Shown one piece after another: positions 20,047 to 28,008 of a stretch of DNA of 64,000 bases. Both the position numbers and the translations under genes were made by a program. Origin of the DNA: Promineifilum sp019695075 (GTDB lineage Bacteria; Chloroflexota; Anaerolineae; Promineifilales; Promineifilaceae). Where the stretch lies: assembly GCA_026129185.1 (NCBI GenBank), contig JAHCIO010000010.1, positions 49,926 to 113,925 on the forward strand, given 5' to 3'. The first letter of the stretch is position 1; each line of letters starts with the position of its first letter. The notes under the pieces were generated by a model. That model was not told the DNA's origin, made no database searches, and saw nothing but the letters and a program-made list of their open reading frames with translations.

Positions 20047-20073
20047 GTAGGGGCGGGCCTGAGACCCGCCCCT
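20047..20073. repeat. GTAGGGGCGGG palindromic repeat, copy 1
   Basis: A near-perfect palindrome with core GCGGGCCTGAGACCCGC. It lies upstream of the DUF971 gene and may have displaced that gene's -35 region. Same family as 20095-20123, 54502-54528 and the array at 62464-62642. Confidence 0.8.
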
Positions 20074-20094
20074 GCCCACCGCCGTATCCATTTT

Positions 20095-20123
20095 GTAAGG
20101 GCGGGTCTGAGACCCGCCCCTAC
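20095..20123. repeat. GTAGGGGCGGG palindromic repeat, copy 2 (contains valS stop)
   Basis: Palindrome with core GCGGGTCTGAGACCCGC and outer GTA/TAC ends. The terminal CTAC overlaps the TAG stop of valS (complement of 20120-20122), so the repeat supplies the end of that gene and could form its transcription terminator. Confidence 0.8.
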
Positions 20124-22789
20124 ATGAGCCGGCCGGCGATCTCTGTGCGGCTCGCCTGCAACGCGGCCAGCTTCTCGCGCTCCTTCTGCACGACGGCCGG
20201 CGGGGCCTTTTGGGCAAAGGGGCTGTCGAGCAGGCCGGTCAGCCGGGCGATCTGCTTGTCCAGTTCGGCCAGTTCTTTGATCAGGCGGGCCTGCTCGGCG
20301 TCCAGATCGACCATGCCCGCCAGGGGCAAGTAGCAGGTAACGGGGCCGAGCGCCAGCGTCAGAGCCTGGGCGGGCGGCTCGGCCGTCGCCGTGATACTCA
20401 GGTGGGCGTCGTCCAGCCGGGCCAGGGCGACCAGGATGGGCCGCTGGCCGGTCAGGAAGGCGGTGCGGTCGCCGGCGGCGATGACGGCCGGGATGTAGCG
20501 GGCCGCGGCGACGCCCTGCTCGGCGCGGGCGTTGCGGATGCGGCGGATCAGCTCGCGCACGGTCTCGAAGTCGGCCGCGCTGCTGCCCTCGCCCAGCGCG
20601 ATGGGCTTGGGCCAGTCGGCAATGATGAGCGCCTCGCCCCAGCCGCCCGGCGGCGCGATGCCCAGACCGGACTCAATCGCCGCCCGGCGTAGCTGCTGCC
20701 ACGTCTCCTCGGTCACGTAGGGGATGAACGGGTGCAGCAGGCGCAGAGCATAGTCGAGCGTCGTCACCAGCGTGCTCAGGGTGGCCCGTGCCGCCTCGCC
20801 GCCGGCGTTGAGCTGCACCTTGGCGATCTCCACGTACCAGTCGGCAAAATCGCCCCACAGGAAATCATACACCTGTCGGCCCGCCTCGCCGTAGAGATAG
20901 CCGTCCATGAGCCGGTCAACGGTGGCGATGGTCTCGCCGAGGCGAGTCAGAATCCAGCGATCGGCCGGGCTGTAGGCGACCGGCAGGCCGGTCGCGGCCG
21001 GCAGGCCCTGCCCCTGCGTCTCCAAAGCGCGGGTGATGAAGCGCGCCGTGTTCCAGACCTTGTTGGCGAAGTTACGGTTGCTCTCCACCCGTTCGGGGGC
21101 CAGGTTGAGGTCGTTGCCGGGCGTGCCGCCGGTGAGCAGGGTGAAGCGCAGGGCATCGGTGCCGTAATCGTGGATGACGTCGAGCGGGTCGACGACGTTG
21201 CCCTTGGTTTTGCTCATCTTCTGGCCGTGCTCGTCGCGCACCAGGCCGTGTAGGTAAATGGTGTGGAAGGGCACGTCGTTGGTGAACAGCGCCGCCGTCA
21301 TGACCATGCGCGCCACCCAGAAGAAAAGGATGTCGTAGCCGGTTTCCATGACGTCGGTGGGGTAGAAGCGGGCCAGGTCGGCCGTCGGTTGGGGCCAGCC
21401 GAGCGTTGAGAAGGGCCACAGGGCGCTGCTGAACCAGGTGTCGAGCACGTCGGGGTCCTGGCTGATGGCCGCGTTGCCGCAACGCTCGCAGGCGGTTGGG
21501 TCGGTCGTGGCCACGGTCTGATGGCCGCAGGCGGCGCACGTCCACACCGGGATACGGTGGCCCCACCACAGTTGCCGGCTGATGCACCACGGACGGATGT
21601 TGACCAGCCAGTTGTCCCATGTCTTCACGAAGTGGTCGGGGACGATGGCGATCCGGCCGCTATGGACGGCGGCCAGGGCCATATCGGCCATCGGCCGCAT
21701 CTCGACGAACCACTGCTTGCTGACCATCGGCTCGATGATCTCGCCGCCGCGCTGGCTGCGGGGTACGTTGAGGGTGTACGGCTCGGTCTTGATGATTAGA
21801 TCAGCGGCGGTCATGTCGGCCCACAGGCGCTCGCGGCACTCGAAGCGATCCAGCCCGGCGTATGGCCCGGCGGCGGCGCTCATGGTGGCGTCCTTGTTCA
21901 TCACGGAGATGACGGGTAGGCCGAAGCGCTTGCCGATCTCGAAGTCGTTGGGGTCGTGGCCGGGCGTCACCTTGAGCGCGCCCGTGCCGAAGGCCATGTC
22001 CACGTAGGGATCGGCGATAATGGGAATCTCACGGTTGAGGATGGGCACGAGAGCCGTTTGGCCAACGAGAGCGGCGTAGCGCTCGTCGTCGGGATGGACG
22101 GCCACGGCCGTGTCGCCGAGGATGGTCTCCGGCCGTGTTGTCGCCACGGGCAGAAAGCCGCCGCCGGCCACGGGGTACTTGAAGTAGTAGAGCAGGCCCT
22201 GCTCCTCGCTGTATTCCACCTCCAGGTCGGACACAGCCGTTTGCAGGCCGGGCGACCAGTTGACCAGGTACTCGTCCTGGTAAATCAGACCCAGACGGTA
22301 GAGGCGCACGAATGCCTCGCGCACGGCGGCCGACAGGCCTTCGTCCAGCGTGAAGCGCTCGCGATCCCAGTCGCACGACGCGCCCAGGCGGCGCAGCTGG
22401 TGGGTGATCTGGCCGCCATACTTGGCCTTCCACTCCCAGGTGCGGCGCAGGAACTCGTCGCGGCCGACCTCCGCCCGCGAGGTGCCCTCCTCGCGCAGCA
22501 TGCGTTCCACCTGGAGTTGGGTGGCGATGCCGGCGTGGTCGGCGCCGGGAACCCACAGCGCCGCCCGCCCCTGCATGCGCGCGCGGCGAATCATCAGGTC
22601 TTCCAGGGCGACGAACATGGCGTGGCCCATGTGCAACTCGCCGGTGACGTTGGGTGGTGGGATGGAGATGACAAACGGCTCGGCGTCGGCCGGGCGTGCT
22701 TCCGGCTTGAACCAGCCGTTTTCTTCCCACCACTGGTATAGCCTCTCCTCCGTCCCGCGGAAGTCATAGGCCTTTGGCATCTCAGTCAT
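20120..22789 (-). CDS. valS: valine--tRNA ligase
   Basis: An 889-residue class I aminoacyl-tRNA synthetase charging tRNA-Val. The HIGH motif is HMGHA in PPPNVTGELHMGHA, KMSKS is KMSKTKGN, the editing domain (CP1) is present with TTRPETILGDTAVAVHP, and a C-terminal coiled-coil of the ValRS type closes the protein (LIKELAELDKQIARL). I start it at the ATG at 22789, preceded by AAGGGG; the longer frame opens at a TTG lying beside the T-box terminator and is not credible. Expression is controlled by a T-box leader upstream. The stop codon lies inside a dispersed palindromic repeat, so the original 3' end may have been altered. Confidence 0.97.
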   Translation of the reverse strand: MTEMPKAYDFRGTEERLYQWWEENGWFKPEARPADAEPFVISIPPPNVTGELHMGHAMFVALEDLMIRRARMQGRAALWVPGADHAGIATQLQVERMLREEGTSRAEVGRDEFLRRTWEWKAKYGGQITHQLRRLGASCDWDRERFTLDEGLSAAVREAFVRLYRLGLIYQDEYLVNWSPGLQTAVSDLEVEYSEEQGLLYYFKYPVAGGGFLPVATTRPETILGDTAVAVHPDDERYAALVGQTALVPILNREIPIIADPYVDMAFGTGALKVTPGHDPNDFEIGKRFGLPVISVMNKDATMSAAAGPYAGLDRFECRERLWADMTAADLIIKTEPYTLNVPRSQRGGEIIEPMVSKQWFVEMRPMADMALAAVHSGRIAIVPDHFVKTWDNWLVNIRPWCISRQLWWGHRIPVWTCAACGHQTVATTDPTACERCGNAAISQDPDVLDTWFSSALWPFSTLGWPQPTADLARFYPTDVMETGYDILFFWVARMVMTAALFTNDVPFHTIYLHGLVRDEHGQKMSKTKGNVVDPLDVIHDYGTDALRFTLLTGGTPGNDLNLAPERVESNRNFANKVWNTARFITRALETQGQGLPAATGLPVAYSPADRWILTRLGETIATVDRLMDGYLYGEAGRQVYDFLWGDFADWYVEIAKVQLNAGGEAARATLSTLVTTLDYALRLLHPFIPYVTEETWQQLRRAAIESGLGIAPPGGWGEALIIADWPKPIALGEGSSAADFETVRELIRRIRNARAEQGVAAARYIPAVIAAGDRTAFLTGQRPILVALARLDDAHLSITATAEPPAQALTLALGPVTCYLPLAGMVDLDAEQARLIKELAELDKQIARLTGLLDSPFAQKAPPAVVQKEREKLAALQASRTEIAGRLM

Positions 22790-22824
22790 GCGTTTATCCC
22801 CTTGCGTGCGCGAATATGACAAAT

Positions 22825-22858
22825 GAAAACGCTCTCGTCCATATCAAGGACGAGAGCG
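22825..22858 (-). terminator. T-box intrinsic terminator before valS
   Basis: On the minus strand an 11-bp perfect stem (CGCTCTCGTCC/GGACGAGAGCG, 7-nt loop) is followed by TTTTC. The stem overlaps the region just 3' of the T-box sequence, as required for the mutually exclusive antiterminator. Confidence 0.9.
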
Positions 22859-23088
22859 CGCGGCTCGCGTGGTACCACCTTGCTTCCGGCGCGGATGGCG
22901 CGCCGGCACTCGAACGGCGATAACGGGCCGGCCCGCCCGCGCCTACTGTGCGTTCAGCGCGGGGACTCCTGGGCGACTTCGGCGGCGGCGCTCCGGCGTC
23001 GGCTCTCAACCATGACCAACGCTCTCTGTCGGGCAAATGGGCCGCCTACTCCTCCCAATCATGGTCTTTCGGCAGTGAATTGTCGATC
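22825..23088 (-). ncRNA. T-box riboswitch leader of valS (GUC specifier)
   Basis: Reading the minus strand from about 23088: Stem I with 5' loop GGAGTA, distal helix GGCGGC/GCCGCC, AG-bulge motif GACAGAGAGC, and a 3' loop GAAGTCG. The specifier triplet is GTC (complement of 22975-22977), a valine codon, opposite AGTA and closed below by TTGGG/CCCAG. The T-box sequence AGGTGGTACCACGCG lies at 22880-22866; its UGGU can pair with the ACCA end of uncharged tRNA-Val. The terminator hairpin follows. Mechanism by family: uncharged tRNA-Val stabilises the antiterminator and lets valS be transcribed. Confidence 0.93.
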
Positions 23089-24309
23089 GCCGCTAGTATA
23101 GTCGCCGCGGCGGCGGCGCGCAAGGGCCAGGGCCACAGCCGCCGGGGCATAGAGAGCGACCCGCGCCGCGGCCGAGAAGCGCTCCACGCGCCAGTCCATC
23201 AACGGGATGCGCCCGAAGACGTTGATGGGCAGGGCGACGAGGGCCAGCACGGGCAGCACGGCCGAACGCGCCGCCCGCAAGCGTGCCGGCTCGGCCGCCC
23301 GGCACGCTACCCAGCCCACCAGCAGGGCGACGACGAGCGGGTACGTCCAGATGCGGCCGGTGTCCCAGGCGATCAGGTGCAACGCCAGCGGCAGGAAGGG
23401 CAGCAGCCCGCCGGCGACCGTCAGGCGGCGCGAAACCCCACCGGCCCGCAGAGCGTTGCCGATGAACACCAGCCAGACCAGCAGCGACGGCGCGACGGCG
23501 ACGATCAGTCCCCGGTCGAACAGCCGCCCCCAGACGCGCGGGCTTTGCGACTGGAACTGGGCCAGGAAGGACTTGGCAAAAGAGCGCGGGACAATGACTT
23601 CCTGATCGTACTGGATGAAGGGCTGCTTCTCCAGATAGGCGATGAGCGTGCTTTCCAGCCGGGCGGCGTCGATGACGTAGGATTGATAGAGGAAGAGCAG
23701 GGCGAAGGCCAGCAGGGGCGCGGCCAGCGGTGCGACCCGCCGCAGACGCGCGGCCGTCGTGGCCTCGTCGCGCCCGGCGCGCAGCCAGGCCGCCCAGAGA
23801 GCCGTCGGGAAGCCGATGAGCAGGATCGTCTCGTGGACGAGCAGCCCCACAATGAGCACCAACGCCGCTGCCCACAGCCGCCCGCGCCAGACCAGACCGA
23901 TGGCCAGCACGCTGAGCAGGATGATCGGCCCGTCCAGGTAGCCGTTCAGGTGGCCGGTCATGACGACGAAGGGCGAAGTGGCAAAGACGGCCACGGCCAG
24001 CACGGCGTCGGCCGAGAAGCCGCAGCGGCGCAGGATCGACCAGCACAGGGCCACCAGCGCGGCGCACAGCAGCGCCGTCAGCAGCGAGACCACGACGGCG
24101 ATGGTCGTCTCGGCCACGGCCGGCGTCGGGCTGAGAAACGGGGCCAGCAGGCTGCCCGCCAGGCCCCGTTTGATGAAGCCGAAGTTGTAGCTGATCAGCC
24201 AGTGGGCTTCGGCCCAGTCGTTTGGCCGCCGCAGCCCACGCCCGAGCGTTACGCCGAAGGCCCACAGCAGCCCCAACGCCGCCAGCCGGTTCGCGCGCTG
24301 CTCGCCCAT
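23059..24309 (-). CDS. polytopic membrane protein, glycosyltransferase-like
   Basis: A 416-residue hydrophobic protein with about nine to ten predicted helices. It opens with a cytoplasmic Arg-rich stretch and the sequence WLISYNFGFIKRGLAGSLL, a pattern seen in families of membrane glycosyltransferase-like (EpsG/GT-C-like) proteins of exopolysaccharide loci. I see no clear DxD motif, so the enzymatic assignment is uncertain. The ATG lies 1 nt after the stop of the cyclophilin gene, indicating one operon. Its 3' end carries the promoter and first nucleotides of the valS T-box leader, so the last 20 or so codons are under double constraint. Confidence 0.6.
   Translation of the reverse strand: MGEQRANRLAALGLLWAFGVTLGRGLRRPNDWAEAHWLISYNFGFIKRGLAGSLLAPFLSPTPAVAETTIAVVVSLLTALLCAALVALCWSILRRCGFSADAVLAVAVFATSPFVVMTGHLNGYLDGPIILLSVLAIGLVWRGRLWAAALVLIVGLLVHETILLIGFPTALWAAWLRAGRDEATTAARLRRVAPLAAPLLAFALLFLYQSYVIDAARLESTLIAYLEKQPFIQYDQEVIVPRSFAKSFLAQFQSQSPRVWGRLFDRGLIVAVAPSLLVWLVFIGNALRAGGVSRRLTVAGGLLPFLPLALHLIAWDTGRIWTYPLVVALLVGWVACRAAEPARLRAARSAVLPVLALVALPINVFGRIPLMDWRVERFSAAARVALYAPAAVALALARRRRGDYTSGDRQFTAERP
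23095..23123 (-). promoter_or_regulatory. valS T-box promoter inside upstream gene
   Basis: TTGCGC (23123-23118), a 17-nt spacer and TATACT (23100-23095) on the minus strand, giving a start near 23088. The promoter lies within the last codons of the upstream membrane-protein gene, which ends at 23059. Confidence 0.7.
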
Positions 24310-24310
24310 G

Positions 24311-25045
24311 CTACTGCTCGAAGATGACGATCTCCTCGATCACGTCGCCCGGCGCGGTGGCCGTGTCCGGGTCGCGCAGGGTGATGCCGCTGAGAACGTC
24401 GTCCCCCTCGGTTAGCTCGCCGAAGATGGTGTGCAGCCCGTCCAGGTGGGTCGCCGGGGCGAACGTGATGAAGAACTGGCTGCCGTTAGTGTCCGGCCCG
24501 GCGTTGGCCATGGCCAGCAGGCCGCGGCGGTCGAAGGTCAGTCCGTTTTCGGTCTCGTCCTCGAAGGTGTAGCCGGGGCCGCCGCTGCCCGTGCCGCTGG
24601 GGTCGCCGCCCTGGGCCATGAAGTTCTCCAGCACGCGGTGGAAGGTCGTGCCGTCGTAGAAGCCCTGATTGGCCAGGTAGACGAAGTTGTTGACGGTGAT
24701 GGGCGCTTCATCGTCGAAGAGCAGGAAGCGCATCTCGCCGCCGTTGGCCATGCGGATGACGGCCTCGTATGACTTGGCCGTGTCGATAGTCATTTCCGGC
24801 GCGGCACTGTAGTACTCGTTGCGGACGCCCGGGTCCACGGCGGCCAGCGGCCGGTCGCTGGCCATGGCCGCCGGCTCGCCGGTGTCGTCCTCCTGGTTGA
24901 GCACGAAGGCGACGATGGCGATGGCCAGCAGCACCAGGATGACGGCGGCGGCGATCTGTAGCCGGCGGTTCACTTCCTTGCGACGACGCTCCGCCTCCTG
25001 GCGGCGCGCCGAGACGGACGGGGTGCGATTGAGGTTCTTAGACAT
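24311..25045 (-). CDS. membrane-anchored cyclophilin-type peptidyl-prolyl isomerase
   Basis: A 244-residue protein with a basic N-terminus (1-30), one transmembrane helix (about 31-49) and an extracytoplasmic cyclophilin domain (about 85-244). Core motifs are FHRVLENFMAQGGDP (active-site Arg in FHR, Gln in the following loop), GSGGPGYTFEDE, LLAMANAGPDTNGSQFFITF and HLDGLHTIFGEL. It should catalyse cis-trans isomerisation of prolyl bonds in exported proteins. The C-terminal half of the protein at 62681 is a close paralogue, sharing MTI(D/N)T, MANGG and DPSGTG. It lies directly upstream of the polytopic membrane protein gene. Confidence 0.92.
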   Translation of the reverse strand: MSKNLNRTPSVSARRQEAERRRKEVNRRLQIAAAVILVLLAIAIVAFVLNQEDDTGEPAAMASDRPLAAVDPGVRNEYYSAAPEMTIDTAKSYEAVIRMANGGEMRFLLFDDEAPITVNNFVYLANQGFYDGTTFHRVLENFMAQGGDPSGTGSGGPGYTFEDETENGLTFDRRGLLAMANAGPDTNGSQFFITFAPATHLDGLHTIFGELTEGDDVLSGITLRDPDTATAPGDVIEEIVIFEQ

Positions 25046-25123
25046 GCTGTGGGCAATGCTCCTGTACAGGTGGATTTATGGCGGCGGGGCGGCCCTGGCT
25101 TGGGCCGCCCCGCCATTGATGGC

Positions 25124-26983
25124 CTATTTACGACTCATCGGGATGTAGCTGATGTTCGGGGTCGGGATGGTGACCTGATCGACGACCACCGGCGGGCTTT
25201 TGTCGTCGTCCCACATGACGCTGAGTGTGGTTCCGTCGGCCCCACCCAGGTCGCGCAGGAAGTCGATGTAATCGCTGCTGGATGTCTGGTAGTAGAGCGT
25301 GGCCACGACGCGCACGGCCGCTGCCGGCAGGGTGTACTGCGTGTCGTCCCAGTACTGGCCGTCGGCATAAGTCGCGCCGACGGGCCGCAGCCCCGACTGG
25401 TCGAAGGCAGCCACGGTGTAGCCGCGCGGCGGGATGCGGTTGTCCTTGTAGGTCGTGTTGTTGAGCGCGAAGTGGAACGACGGCCCGGCCTCCAGCCCGG
25501 CGACGGCGGCCAGCGCCGGCGTCAGGCCCTGCTTGGCCTCATAGACCTTGATGGCCGCGTCCTCGGTCAGCTTGCCGGTGTTGGCGTTGTAGGCCCCGGA
25601 CTCGTAGACGAGTTGCCCCGCGGCATTGTAGGCGCGCAGATTGAGCCACATGCGCCGCCCTTCGGGGTAGCCGGTGGGCAGCTTGTGGCCCGTCTCGTTG
25701 GTGACGCGCACGGTGGCGATCTTCTGCGCGCCGCTCGTTTGCAGGCTCATGGTCAGCGTAGCCGCCCGCCGCAACATGCTCTCGGCCGCCGCCTGCGTCA
25801 GGTCGAGCGCCGTGGCGTCCAGTGGGTTGTGCAGCCGCCAGCGGCTGTCTTGCAGGATGCGCGGGATCCAGGCGTTGCCACCGGCGAAGACGTGGGCGGG
25901 CAGGCAGCCGGTCGTGTTGCAATCGCGGTAGGTGGGGCCGAACACGTCGGCGGCGTAGCCGGTCTGCCGCTCCATGTGGCAATCCTGGCACGTCTCCACG
26001 ATCATGCTGGGCATGGCCGCGGCGAACTGCGGCGCGAAGACGCCGCCCTTGGCGTAGCTGCTGTTGAGCCACTCGTCGTAGGTGCGCTCCAATGGGAAGA
26101 GCTGCCCCTTCTCGAACGAGGGCGCGGCGGCGTCGAAGTCGGACGGCCAGTACTGGGCCGGGGCGTTGCCCGGCGGGTCGGGGTTCCAGCTCAGCGCCGG
26201 ATTGTCCACGTTATGACAACTGCCGCACAGACGCGACTCGGTCACGGCGTCCTGGCCCTGGCCCTGGAAGCGCGTTTGCAGCACCGGATGCGGGTTGACG
26301 GGGCGCGCGAACGGGCCGCGCCGCCGATCCTGCGGGTCAAGGATGATCATCGCGCTGGCGACGTGGTTGGCCGGCGGCGGGTTGGTCAGGGCGGCGCGGA
26401 TGCCGGCGTCGATGGTCGTGGCCTGATCTTGCGCGCCGGGCACGGGATCGACCATGCGGTGGCAAACCTCGCAGGCCAGGCCGGCGTCGATGTCCTGAGG
26501 GGTCAGAGCGCTGCCGTCGGCCGGGTCGCTGCGGCCGGCGAACCAGCCGGTGGGCGCGTGGCAGCGCAGGCAGAACTCGCCCGCGTCGGTGGCGTCGTCG
26601 TTGGCCACGGCGAAGGCGGCCCAGAACAATGGGTCGCGCCCGGCCTGGCCCATCATGCTGCCGCGCCATGTCTTGTAGATGGGGTCGCTGTGACAGGTGT
26701 CGCAGGTTGTCGGATCGAGGATCGGCGTGAACTCAGCCGCGTTCGGGTTGGGCTGGGTGCCGGGCAAAAAGAAGTCGTTGCGCGTTGTCGGCAACGGTAG
26801 GTTATTGGCGGCGCGGCCGGCAGTGCTGTCGGCGTTGCCGCTGTCGGGCGAATTCTGGCGGGCGGCGACGCGGCCGACGCCGATCGCCAACATCAGGACG
26901 GCTAACAACAGCAGGCCACCCAGGATCGAGCGGCCACGGGACGGGCGCGGCCGTGGGGCCGCGGGTCGGTGATTGGTGCTCAT
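25124..26983 (-). CDS. membrane-anchored pentaheme cytochrome c
   Basis: A 619-residue protein: Pro/Arg-rich N-terminus, one hydrophobic anchor (about 19-41), then five CxxCH heme c motifs (CDTCH 94, CLRCH 138, CEVCH 171, CGSCH 253, CQDCH 332). The spacing resembles the cytochrome c554/multiheme fold. The C-terminal half (about 370-619) has no heme sites and looks beta-rich, with VTNETGHKLPTGYPEGRRMW resembling a family-conserved segment of such proteins. It probably transfers electrons outside the membrane. The start at 26983 has AAGGAG about 12 nt upstream and overlaps the stop of the upstream transferase gene (ATGA). The redox partner is not in the window. Confidence 0.88.
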   Translation of the reverse strand: MSTNHRPAAPRPRPSRGRSILGGLLLLAVLMLAIGVGRVAARQNSPDSGNADSTAGRAANNLPLPTTRNDFFLPGTQPNPNAAEFTPILDPTTCDTCHSDPIYKTWRGSMMGQAGRDPLFWAAFAVANDDATDAGEFCLRCHAPTGWFAGRSDPADGSALTPQDIDAGLACEVCHRMVDPVPGAQDQATTIDAGIRAALTNPPPANHVASAMIILDPQDRRRGPFARPVNPHPVLQTRFQGQGQDAVTESRLCGSCHNVDNPALSWNPDPPGNAPAQYWPSDFDAAAPSFEKGQLFPLERTYDEWLNSSYAKGGVFAPQFAAAMPSMIVETCQDCHMERQTGYAADVFGPTYRDCNTTGCLPAHVFAGGNAWIPRILQDSRWRLHNPLDATALDLTQAAAESMLRRAATLTMSLQTSGAQKIATVRVTNETGHKLPTGYPEGRRMWLNLRAYNAAGQLVYESGAYNANTGKLTEDAAIKVYEAKQGLTPALAAVAGLEAGPSFHFALNNTTYKDNRIPPRGYTVAAFDQSGLRPVGATYADGQYWDDTQYTLPAAAVRVVATLYYQTSSSDYIDFLRDLGGADGTTLSVMWDDDKSPPVVVDQVTIPTPNISYIPMSRK

Positions 26984-27987
26984 GTTCCCTCGCTCTCCTT
27001 CCATTGACGCTCCAGCCAGACCAGGGCGGTCAGGGCAAGCGCGGCGGCGATTCCCCCCACCAGGTAGCCCTCGACGATGCTGGCCTGGGTGATGTACAGC
27101 GCCATCATACCCAAAACGCCGCAAAACAGGTAGAGAATCAGCACCGCCTCGCGCGACGAGAAGCCCAACCGCACCAGGCGATGGCTGGTGTGGTCGCGCC
27201 CGGCCGTGTTGGGGCTGAGTCCCCGCCGCAGCCGCGAGACGACGACCAGGGTCATGTCGAAGATGGGCAGCCCGAAGAGGAAGATGGGCACCATCCAGGT
27301 GACGAAATTGGAGTTGTCGGGAAAGCGCAACTGGATGCCCATGGCCGCCAGCAGGAAACCCAGAAACAGCGAGCCGACATCGCCCATGAAGATGCGCGCC
27401 GGTGGGAAGTTGTAGCGCAGGAAGCCGAGGCAGGCCCCCAGCAGGGCGGCCGACAGGGCCGCCACGAGAAACTGGCCGTTGGCCAGGGCCAGCAGCAGGA
27501 TGAACGACGCGATGACGGCGGCAATGCCCGCGCTCAGGCCATCCATGTTGTCGAGGAAATTGATGGCATTGGTGATGCCCAGCAGCCACAGCAGGGTGAT
27601 GGCGTAGTTGACCACCGGCGGCAGCGGCAGCCGGACGCGGACGCCGAACGCGGCCAGAATGAGGAAGCCGGCCAGCTGGCCGGCCAGTTTGGCCCAGGCG
27701 GGCAGCGGCCGGTAGTCGTCGATCAGCCCGGTCAGGGCCACGACCGTCGTCGCCAGCAGCACGCCGAACACCGTCGGCTCCGGCTCGCCGCGGTAGATGA
27801 CCAGCACGGCCAGGATCGCGCCCAGGAAGATGCCCACGCCGCCTAGCAAGGGCATGGGCGTGCGGTGGGCTTTGCGCTGCGAGGGCGCGTCAACCAGGTT
27901 GAGCGCCAGCGCGGCGCGTCGCACCCACGGCAGGCCGGCGAGGGTGATGGCCAGGGCGATGAAGAAGGCGGCGAGGAAGGCGAGCAT
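26980..27987 (-). CDS. WecA/TagO-type polyprenyl-phosphate GlcNAc-1-phosphate transferase
   Basis: A 335-residue integral membrane enzyme of the MraY/WecA family (glycosyl transferase 4) with about ten helices. Signature sites are present: GLIDDY (Asp90-Asp91), NFLDNMDG (143-150), FMGDVGS (Asp203) and the GRDHTSHRL loop (263-271) that is typical of WecA/TagO rather than MraY. It should transfer a HexNAc-1-phosphate from a UDP-sugar to undecaprenyl or decaprenyl phosphate, the first step of a surface polysaccharide. The downstream order is cytochrome (ATGA overlap); upstream, 21 nt away, is the O-antigen-ligase-like gene, which fits a polysaccharide role. Confidence 0.92.
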   Translation of the reverse strand: MLAFLAAFFIALAITLAGLPWVRRAALALNLVDAPSQRKAHRTPMPLLGGVGIFLGAILAVLVIYRGEPEPTVFGVLLATTVVALTGLIDDYRPLPAWAKLAGQLAGFLILAAFGVRVRLPLPPVVNYAITLLWLLGITNAINFLDNMDGLSAGIAAVIASFILLLALANGQFLVAALSAALLGACLGFLRYNFPPARIFMGDVGSLFLGFLLAAMGIQLRFPDNSNFVTWMVPIFLFGLPIFDMTLVVVSRLRRGLSPNTAGRDHTSHRLVRLGFSSREAVLILYLFCGVLGMMALYITQASIVEGYLVGGIAAALALTALVWLERQWKESEGT

Positions 27988-28008
27988 ATTGCTGACCTGG
28001 GCGGCTGC

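Noticed and set aside
22790..22822. TTG start extending valS by 11 codons
   Set aside because: Lies beside the T-box terminator and has no ribosome site; ATG at 22789 has AAGGGG and fits the family.
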